From: Embiotoca jacksoni
Taxonomy: Eukaryota; Chordata; Actinopteri; Embiotocidae
Length of the DNA: 64,000 bases
Assembly: GCA_022577435.1 (NCBI GenBank)
Contig: JAKOON010000006.1
Coordinates: forward strand, 10,972,001-11,036,000
Direction of reading: 5' to 3'
The translations under genes were made by a program, and so were the position numbers. The notes under the pieces are model-generated. The model worked only from the letters and a program-made list of their open reading frames with translations, made no database searches and was not told the DNA's origin. Below, piece after piece: positions 1 to 10,900 of the stretch (positions are counted from its first letter, which is position 1; every line of letters starts with the position of its first letter).

Positions 1-2054
1 TCTCTGCACAGATCAGAAACTTGTTACAGAAAATACAAGCAGCCTTCACATTTCTTGCAGTTCTTAATGATTAACCTGCCATCCCCCCAATATGTAACTG
101 TCTTTTTGATTAGGTGTACATCAGCTATACTTAGTGTATAAGGGCTGTCGAGCTGTATTCATAGCAAAAGTCACTTTTATTGACGTTTCTGCTTGAAATT
201 ATTGATCAGAGAAGAAGTAGAAGAACTTCAAAAACCTCCATCCAGCTAAATTACACAATAACCTCACCATCTGACAGATAATCTCATGGCAGTGAGGCTA
301 AGCAGAAACACAACCGCCCACAGTAAGACTGAAACTCTGCAGCTTCTTTAAAGCAACAGATCCTCCAGCTGTGACTGACAATGAAATGTAAGCAGCAGTG
401 TTCTTACTGTGCAGGTGTGGATCACATATACAAACACAGCAAAGAGGAGACGCTGAGTGGAGACGGGGAGGATTAACTGTCACGTTAAAGTGACATCTTG
501 GCTGCAAGAAGCTTTCTCGTCATCTTCACCAGTCAGGCTGGATGACGAGAGGTTCACCACACAGGAAGGCTGTAAGAAGGATAACAAAAGAAAAAAGAAA
601 AAAAAAAAGCATCATGTAGACGAGCGACGCTGCTGAAAACTTCCTTTCAAAGCTTTTTAGGGATTTTAAGTGCAACACCGCATGATAAAAGGTAAACTTT
701 TGTTATCTCAGGAAGGGTTGCGATCATTGTTATTATTTACATTTTTTAAAGACTCCCCCTGCAGCTCCAAAGCTGGAATGCTCACCCACTGCATGTGATA
801 TGTCCTCTAGCACATAGAATTGTTAACAAGGGTAAAAACTAGATTTTCTTTGGAGAACATTTTCACCAACCTGTTGTCAGTCTGTAAAGGAATATAAATC
901 AAGCAAAATTTAATCTCACGGTTTATAAAGACTGCTTAACAATTAGAATGTAAGGGTCTATTACCATGAAAGGCCCCATGAATGTATAGAGAACATTTCA
1001 AAGTTTGTAAACTGAATAAAGTAAAGCCCACTGTTGGGTTGTCTCAACTGTGAGATTAAATCTTTGGTTCTAGATTACACCAAAAGACACTGAGACATAA
1101 TGATAGTGATATAATTTTTTTTAATAACGGCCTCCCAGTGTGACTGCTGTTCTAACCAACTTTGACACACCAACCAATCAGGAATAAAGAATGAAACAAG
1201 GCAGAAACAGAAAGTAGTTTCAGCACAATAGTCCAATTTCAAAACTTTACAGTTTCACAGGGGATGATTTGTTTTACATCTTAGCACTTCAAATCACCAA
1301 GCGTTCGTCACATTCCTCAAACTGGTATCGTACATCCTGACAGGCTGCTATTTTTCCAGTTTAGAAGATGATGTTGGAGAAGATAACTCCATCCACTCGT
1401 ACAGAGATGTTGTCATATTTGTGGGCGAGGAGGAGGAGAATCACCTCTGGGGTTTGTAGACGAGAGGAAGTGAGAAGTCAAGCAGGCAGCAGAAAAGCGT
1501 CCCAACCTTAGTCTCTCTGGCTTTGATCCAATACTTGGAAAACGCATCCTTCCCTCGTTTCCGCCCTCAACATTATATCACCGACCCAAGTGAGATCAGA
1601 AAAAACTAAAAGAAGCTGTCACTGATTCACCTCCAGCCAGATCTGATTAAACTGGTGAACACAAGCAGCTGAAGGGGACTTGACATCATTTAGGCGTAAT
1701 GCTGCAGATCCAGGACTGATTCACCAAACCTTTAAGAGGGAGAATATATGTACATGTGTATGTGCAGTGTCTCTGGCCTTTTTTTCTCTGTGCCTCGCTC
1801 GTCACTGACAGCAGCAAAATCGCAGAGGAAACAGGAAAGGCCTGAGCAGCTTGGTGTTGGGACGGATATCCTCTCGAGGAGGCGTTCCCCCTCCTCCCTC
1901 ACTTAACTCTCCCTCTCTTTATCTCTTTTTATCGTTTTTTCCCCCCATTTTTCTCTCGGTGTGGCATTCACCGTTTGGCTGAGCTTGGAAACTAACCACA
2001 AATTTCTGTTCCTCTGGAGATTGCTTTTTTGGGTCGTCAAATCTGATTTGAAGC
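1..2054. other. Upstream region and probable pkn1 5' leader; no coding sequence recognised
   Basis: I find no exon that matches a known protein here. AATAAA hexamers occur on the + strand near 1015 and 1184, but nothing upstream lets me assign them to a gene. From about 1740 the sequence becomes pyrimidine-rich (runs of CTCC, CTCTC and poly-T around 1880-1960), which fits a promoter-proximal or 5' UTR stretch ahead of the first pkn1 exon. No convincing TATA box was seen. Transcription start is not determinable from sequence alone. Confidence 0.4.
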
Positions 2055-5000
2055 ATGTGTTGGCATGGTGACGAAGAGGATGAGGACAGCTCGGAGGTGA
2101 AGTGTTGATGATTTGTCTGTTCCTGTAACGGTGCCTGTGATTTCTGGCGATTAAGTGTCTCTCTCTCTCTCCTGCTGATTGTGTCTCGGCCTTGTTGAGT
2201 CTCCAGGTCTCAGTTTGTAGTAAGTTGTAGCAGACACGGGGTTGTCATTTTAGTAGGCAGGAGAAAGTTGTGGAGTGAGTGGACTTTCATGTTGGACAAT
2301 CGGGAAGGAGCGGACCGTGAGAAAACTCTGAGTGAGGACAATGGACAGCACAGGTCATGAGACAGATTTGTAATTCACTTTGATGCTCTTGTATAGTGAG
2401 TTGTTGCCCATTCAGCAGGCAGACTCTCCTGAAAATGGCGTCTTTAATGTTATTCTCGAACTTCAGAGATTTTAAAGCTCTCCTTGTAAACAGCTTGAAC
2501 ATTGCGGATATGTATTGAAATGTTATAAACACCAGCTTTGTAAATTTTTTTGTCATTCCTTGCTGCTTCTCCTGCTTCCTTTTCTCGCCTTCTTGTTTTC
2601 ACACAACTTTTCCTCCAACCCCCATCACTGTGATCTCCCTTTCTTTCCTCCCATTACCATCTTATCTTGCTCACCATCTCTTCCTCTTCTGTCTACCTCA
2701 CTCTCAACACTCCGTCTTCACCAGGCTGAGGGGGAGTGATGTGTTGGAAATTCATGGCTGACATCGCCTAACTTCTCTTTCCTTTGTCCTCCATTGTTTC
2801 CCCCTCCCTCCCTCCTTCCTCTATATCTAACCGTCCAGAGTGACCCGGGCGGGCTGTCGGTTCTGGAGCAGCTTGGTCTGGACCAGAACTCTGACTTTTC
2901 CGACTCCAGTGTTCAGCAGCTTCTGGACGAGCAGCGAGAGAGGATCCGCAGGGAGATTCGCAAGGAGCTGAAGATCAAGGAGGGAGCTGAGAACCTGCGC
3001 AGGGCGACGACTGACAAGAGGAACGCACATCAGGTACGCCGCAGCTAACCCTTCATCCGCCAGGACTTATTCGAAGTCTCCGACCAAAGCAGCCAAATGT
3101 CTTGATTCTTTGGGGGGAATGGAGACTTCAAACAGGTTTCCCACTTAACAATGATACTTTGTATGAGTGTATCGTCCAAATACAAAACCTCAGAAACAAG
3201 TCAGGAATAAAAGGACAAGGTTATGGAAGCAGTTTGATTTATAGTCGGAAAATCCTTGAATTGTTATCGTTATAGTAGTGAAAAGAAACCAGTTTAATGA
3301 CGGCTGTCTGGAACAGCAGCTGATGAGTCAGACAGTAGTTCAGTGGACCTGGATGGATTTGATGGTATATTAAGTCCTTATGCTGTTTGTTTTTACCACA
3401 ATTCTTTTTAAAGCTCCAAGTGAGCAATGTGTCATCTTTTATTCACACAATTGTACAAAGGTTCATGAGCACCTTTTACTGCATCTAGAGGTGTTGCCTC
3501 ACAGAGCTCTATCTTATACCCGCCAAAAAGTGACACCAAGTGCAACGTGGGTGTTTTTGAAAGTTTCAGACCAACTCGGATGTCATTTTCCTCATGCAAT
3601 GGGTTTGTTGGTGTTAAAATGAGCTTTGGTCAGGTTCATTGTTGGGGCATTGTTATCATGAGGCAGCTGAAAGTGATGCGATTGACCTGGTGTTAAGTCA
3701 GATTTTACTCTTACTTTCAGGGCATATTATTTGGACAGTAATATGCAGGTGCACATAGTGTGTACACTCTGCTTGTGACATGCAACAGTACATAAAGATC
3801 TAAAAGATTAAAAATAAAAATAAAAATTACAATGTGAAAGAATATTTTGTGTTTTTATCCACCAAATCTTCTTAACTTCCTTTTTATATTTAATTTTTTC
3901 ACTTTTATAGAGCGCTTTGTGAGTTTGTGAACAGGGCCTGCACAAATACACTCTACTGACTCACCTGCTTGGCAAATATGCCTTTATGATAACAACCCAC
4001 CAAGGTGAAAGTGCACCTGGTTTTTAAAGAAAATGTGAGATGACACACTGATTGATTCAATTCACATTACACACAAAACACATGTATGATTAATTAAGAG
4101 ATTCAGTACAATGCGTTTGGATTTGGACACACATTAACCCTCGTGTTGTCCTTGGGTCAGCTGTGTTCAACCAAGTTCTATTTTATTTCTATATTTTTAT
4201 ATTTTTTGGGATCATTGGTCATCATTCTTTAAAAAAAAAAAACTCAGCCTCCTTGTCACCAATGATCCCAAAAAATATGAAAATAAAATAGAACTTGGTT
4301 GAACACAGCTGCGGGTCATTTTGACCCAAGGACAACACGAGGGTTAAATGCCCTTGTGCCATGTGCTCTAGACTGTTAGCCCAACTGCAGCCCATGAAGT
4401 CACTCATTTACTACCCAGAGCTGCCCATCTGGACACCAGCAGCTGTGTCCACCTCTGTCTGATGCTAGAAATGTGCAGCAATACTTGAGCAGTTGGAGGG
4501 TTGAATGGTTTACTCATGAGTAGTTGTAGCTTTTAAAGGAGGAATCAGTGTTTAAAGCAAAGTAGGTCAACATCCAACAAGCTGCAGAACAGAAACTGCA
4601 AACATGAGGAAAGGGTCACTGCTGTGCCATCATTACCAAACCATCTTTAGACACTTTATTTAACACCTTATAATCTATTTTCATGCATTCATTGATGATT
4701 TCTAATATAAATTTTGACCAACTGTTGAATGAATTTTTAGTTGTTTTTTTTTTCTTGAAGGAACTTGAATTAGTCTTTGATCAATCACTTTTAAACACAT
4801 ATTTTTTTCTACGTTTATTACTTTAACTCTCTAAAATGTATTACTTTCATTTTGTAGCAAATTGTTACTGGCCGTTCAACAAGCATCCATAGATCACGAT
4901 ACTGACATCATTTTTATAGACTGAAGGCTGCAGGATGTGTTGCACAGAAGCTGTTTAAGAGTCAGTATTATTCAAAGGCAAAACACAGTCGTTCAAAATG

Positions 5001-6226
5001 GTCCAATTACTCATGTTTAATTAGAATGAGTAAACACCTTCAGGGTAATAATATAGTTTCTCTCATTTGTCAACAGCAGCATTGTCTGATTGTCTTGCAG
5101 AATTAGTTCAAAGAAAAATGTCTGCTCCCATGTGCCTCATTGTTCTTGCATGTCTTATTTATGGTCCGCATGTTGCCCAAGGTATATTTTTCCACTGCTT
5201 CACTTGTACACTCATGGTTTCACACTAAAATAAGATACATAATAAGAATGTCTTTCTTCCTAACTATAAATAAATGGTTTAATGCTTGGGTTTTTGCCTG
5301 CAGGTGGACAGTCAGCTGCGGTCCTCAAATCGCAGGCTGGACGACCTGCACGCTCAGCTGCAGGAACTGGATGCTTACATTGTGGTGAAGGGAGGAGAGG
5401 AGAATAAAGGTACAGTATGTATGTGTTCAAATGTCACTCCTGCAAACTTTAGTGTGTTGCCCTTTAGCTGTCATATCTTTACAGCTGCATTGGTGCATCA
5501 GGACTAAAACAAGACATTTCAGGCTGTTCTTGGGCTTCCGGAAACACTTTTTCACCACTTGACATTTTAAAGACCACATTTTTAGCAAAAAAAACAATCA
5601 GCAGATTGATAATTTTTGTTTGCAGCTCTACATGTCAGATATTATTAGAAAATATATAAGTAAAATAGCAGGGATGCTTTAAAGCCCTTTGTTCCAGACA
5701 AAGACCTCTGGGCAGTAGGAAGGTAATGTGGCCTCAGCAGTCTGTCCTTATTCTATTTGGTTGTGACACCATTTGGAGCCAAAGAAATGCTTCAAGCCGA
5801 CAGCTTGTTGCCAGATTTTAAATGCTGTAGTGGATCTCTACTCACACAGACAACCATGGCTCAGTCATCAGATCTGTTTCCAAATTGTAGGATATTAATC
5901 ACCGTGCATTCTGCTGCAGAAATCCAAGAGTGAAACAACATTTTTAGACGTCCCGTGAAATCCCCTCAGGACTATATTCTCTTTAGAGCACACCATGTGA
6001 ACCCTCATCTTGTTCCTTATTATATAGTCTCCAACCTTTCCTTCTTTCCACAGATGAGTGTCCTCAGTCTCCGGGGGCAGAGAGTCGTACGTCAGCCCAC
6101 AAGGAACGCATCGCAGCCCTGGAGAGGCAGCTCAACATCGAGCTGAAAGTCAAACAGGGAGTGGAGAATATGATCCCCATCTACGCCAATGGATCCACCA
6201 AGGTACAAGACATCTACTCTATCCAT

Positions 6227-6318
<92 letters not shown>

Positions 6319-7399
6319 TCACACTCAGGCACAGCTTACCAGGACAAAGGGAAGGGCACACATTAGACCCCTCCCCCAGGGCTCCAATAACCCACAGTGT
6401 GCATGCATTCATGAGCCATAACCTTGGAATCTGCTGACTCAGATGCTGATCTCTACATGTGTATAATCTGACACACCAACTATGCCTCCAAAATGCATAC
6501 ACCTCCTCTCCTCTTAATCACTTAAAAAAAAAAAAAATTTCTCTTTGCCATTTGACCTTGTTAGCCCATACCTGCACTTCCTGCACCCTTTCACCATTTA
6601 AAGATTTGAAAGCGGGGATATGAGGGCAAAAGAATTGTCTCTTATTTCTCATTACAATTTTTGTGAATATAACTATAACTTACAAAAAGTGACACCCTTC
6701 CTCCGTCATTCCATACGTTTTTATACTGTATGCCTGTTTGTTTCCTGTCATGTGATCTCATTGTTTTGGTACCGTTTCACTCAGGATAAGAAGATGCTGC
6801 AGACGGCCCAGCAGATGCAGCAGGACAGCAAGACCAAAATCGACATCATCCGCATGCAAATCCGCAAGGCTGTTCAGGCCACCGAGCACAATGACGACAC
6901 GCAGGGTGAGTTTCATCAGTTGTCTAAATGAATACAGATCACATGAACCACATTTGAATTGTATTACCTTTTACTTACTTGTGAAAAGGGTCTTATTTTT
7001 CCTCATGTACTCTACTTTTTAAACTCCAGTAAACAGTAAAATTGGTCTGTTGTAGATTGATAAAAGGGTTCTAATTTAATTCAATCGCACATAAAGCCAG
7101 AAAAAAGTGCGTATTTACGTGATTATTTCTGGTCAAGACATTTTTAGCTCACCAGTTATTTAGATTCAGATTTAAACTGTTAATTTCAATCAGACATTTC
7201 AAAATAATACACTGTGATTTATGACAGTGTTCAGCTGGCTGTGACAGGATGCTTTTGCCTGTTTTATTTTTCATCTCATCATCTGCAGTCTTGTTTTGTT
7301 CTTCTCTGCATGCCACAAATTTTTCCTGAGCAGCAGCTCCAGACAGCAGACACACATTGTAGCATAAACAGATCAATAAAGAGCCTGCTCATTGTTTCA

Positions 7400-7488
<89 letters not shown>

Positions 7489-7758
7489 GTCTGAGTCTTG
7501 TCAAGAAGAAGATGAAAAGGATAGTTAGGGTTGATGCACTACGGACTGTCTGTGTGTATGTGTGTCTATTTGTGTGTAGGAGGGGTGGCCAAATATGGGA
7601 GAGAGCAATACAGAGACTTTGAAATGGCACACCTGGCACATTACACCAATCGATCAAAGTAGCACACAGATGCACAACAAAGGAAATCCAATCCTCCGAC
7701 AGATCGGTGGGCAGATGAAGAGTCTCTTTGACGCACAAAAACACACTCGGTGTAACAG

Positions 7759-7832
<74 letters not shown>

Positions 7833-7885
7833 GCAAAGCAACAAGCGGGTATTAAATGTGTTGGAGTATTTTCATGTGAGTGTTG

Positions 7886-7931
<46 letters not shown>

Positions 7932-10900
7932 ACACTCGAGTGCTTTTAGTCATGCACTTAAAGATACTATTAAGCAAACAGGTTCTCTGCTCACTTTCTC
8001 TCTGGCTCATGACATGTTGTGGCAGAGTGATCAGTTCCAAGGCAGATGAATGACTGAGTGCCGTGAGTGCCGTGGACCATGAAGGCCTCACCACTGGGAA
8101 AAAGGGCCGATTGATGATGGTCACAGGGGGTTGATGTTCTCCTTAAGTGCTGAGAGAGAGAGGGGAGAGAATGATGAGAGGAGGGCAGAAGTAAAAGCCA
8201 GAATTTTAAGATGGTATTTTCCCTTGGGGCTATCTATTCTTTTATTCTTATGTCAGGCAGAAGGAGCTGATGGCTGTTAAGAAAGTGGGTGTCTTTTAAC
8301 CTTCCTGCTGTGCTCCGTTCTTTCGTGACCCGTTTTTACAGCCATTTTGATGCAACGAAAAACCCAAGTACAGCAGGAAGGTTAAGGCAAAGAAGACAAT
8401 GGCCATTCGGAAGAAATATTAAAGGGCCCTTCAAGGGTGTACTTTATCCATCTGTGTCTTCATGATGAAAGCCTACATGGTTTCTAATGACCTGGTGATC
8501 TTTTCACAGCTATACGGTGTTAAAATAATGTTATAGATGTCCATGTCCAGACTGAGCAGCAATGCTCTTTAAAAGGTTCTCCACCAAATTTATTTTGAAT
8601 GAAAAGATCACATTGAAAACAATGCAGAGCTACTGACCTTTGTATTCCACGCCTCCTTTTCCTGGTCACAAACCTGGTGCCTACAAACCCTCAGCCATTA
8701 ACCGTTTGTATCCTCAAGTCTAAAGCCTCAAGAGTTGAGGAGCAGGTAACAGGGACCTGGTTTGTGGCCTCCTGATTTTCTTTTTAACTTTCAAACTAAA
8801 ATGTTGTTATGTGACATCACTGGAGGCAATAGACAAACATTTAGACTTGTCATTGTAGGGAACATAGAGGTCTTTTAATGATGGCTGAGTTCCATTAAAT
8901 GTCCCTGTGAACCTTGAAAGTTTAACAACATGCTCCAAAAGCAGGACCTCCCCTAAAAGGAATGCAGACATCATTAATGCACCTGTGCGTTCCCTACAAG
9001 TCTAAAGGACTATTTATCAGACTCCAAACAGCTCCCCCTGGAGAAACATGAGGTTTTATGCAAAGACCTGTAAACAGACTTCAATGTATAACACATCGGT
9101 TTCCCCTTTAAATTTTATTATGCGCAGCTTGTTGTGCTCATGTTTCTCTACACTTTCTCCATTTGGTTGTCTCTCATGGTAACGCAACATGCACGTAAAT
9201 GTTCCCCTACTGTGCTGCTGTCCCTCACTGTCTCTTCGTTGTTTCTGTCCCTCTTCTTGAACCCACACACACACTCCCGGGGTTGTGTGTACAGTGTACA
9301 CACACAGTCTTTCAGGCACCACACCCGGCTGAAGGGTCATCTAGCAGGGTCTGCTGCTCCAGGCAGAACACCTTATTAGGAGATAAAAGCATCCACATCA
9401 CCACTAGCCCCCCCCCTCTTTTCCTTTCTCATGTCTCATGCAGCTTTTTCGAAAGCTCATAACTCATAAGAATTATTCCTGATCCCTCCGCTGTGTCCTT
9501 CTGTCCTTCTTCACTGATCTGATACTGTACTTGAATGTGTCATATGTCTCTGTTTAGTGCTATTTATCCTATTGTCCTTTTCCTTGTCTCACCTCTTCTC
9601 TTCCCATGTCTGTGTGCTCCATTGTGTTCGATGCCCTCTGAGAGGAGGCCACTGTGCCATTAAACCAACCACTTCGCTGTAATTGTGCTACTCTGAGATG
9701 TCTGTTTTTTTGTGTGGTTTTTTTAAGGGAGGGAGTTTGAATATGCTTTAAAATTTGACTTGAGAGCGTTGCACCTCGTTACCATTACCCAGTCCTTGAA
9801 ATAAGTAATTGTGCATGTTCATCACAGGCACTGGTTGCATTTTTCTCATCAGTCTACGGTTAAAATTAACTGGAAATATTAAATTGTACATAAAGGCTAT
9901 AATTGGTGATTTTTCTTTTGGTTAAGTATTGTTGCAGTACATCTTGTTACTGTTGGCTGGGTAACGATAAGGTCGTTTTACAAATATAAAGGAGGAGAGT
10001 TGTTGTTTTTTTAACTGCTGGGTGATGGGTCCATTTGGAAACACAGATTGGAGCTAAAGCTAACGCAGCTCGCTGAGGAATACTCAGAGGCTGCCTGCCT
10101 CCAGGCGCTACTAATGTTTTCTTCGTCTGACTCTTGTGCAATACATCACATGCATTACGGCATCAACCTAACTTCCCTTTAACACACCGCTGCCACAACA
10201 AGAGAACTTCAAAGCTGTAGTAGGTAACTTTGAGAGGAGAGCGGACTGAGCCTCACAATTTGAAGGAATACAACTCTCGGTCTCCTCCTCCCGCTGCGCT
10301 CCGACCCCGCCCCTCTCCTCTCTTCCCTCTCCTCCCTCTCCTCTCCTCCCCTCCCCATGCCCGCCCCTCTCCTCTCCTCTCCTCTCCTCTCCTCTCCTCT
10401 CCTCTCCTCTCCTCTCCTCTCCTCTCCTCTCCTCCCCTCCCCTCTCCTCTCCTCTCCTCTCCTCTCCTCCCCATGCCCGCCCCTCTCCTCTCCTCTCCTC
10501 CCCTCCCCATGCCCGCCCCTCTCCTCTCCTCTCCTCCCCTCCCCATGCCCGCCCCTCCCGTCCCCGATGAGGAGGCTTCGTGCACGCGCACTCATTAACA
10601 TCGGCAAGTGAAGAGGCAACATGGCGCAGACACCCACCGGTAGGAAACACAAACTCAACTTCTCCCCAGAAGCAACATGCTTCACAGTAACCTTCGCCCG
10701 CTTATACTTCAGCTGGAAACGTGGTCCTCAATTCACGACTTTTTCATTTCGCAACAAGTAGTCCAACTTTGTAATAAAGTAACGTGAGTGTTTCTGAAAG
10801 CACAGTAATCTTATTACATATGTAACGTCTGCCAGCAAATTAGTTGCGCTAACACAGATGACAAGCCAGTAAATGATCCGTTTATTTACTCGTCGGTTTA

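Noticed and set aside
6058..7949. Several His-Thr, Cys-Val and Leu-Ser repeat frames
   Set aside because: Microsatellite translations; only the pieces at 6054-6202 and 6785-6905 are real exon sequence.
10168..10685. Open frames rich in Arg-Gly-Glu or Ser-Pro-Leu
   Set aside because: Products of the CCTCT repeat tract, open on both strands at once; not protein-like.
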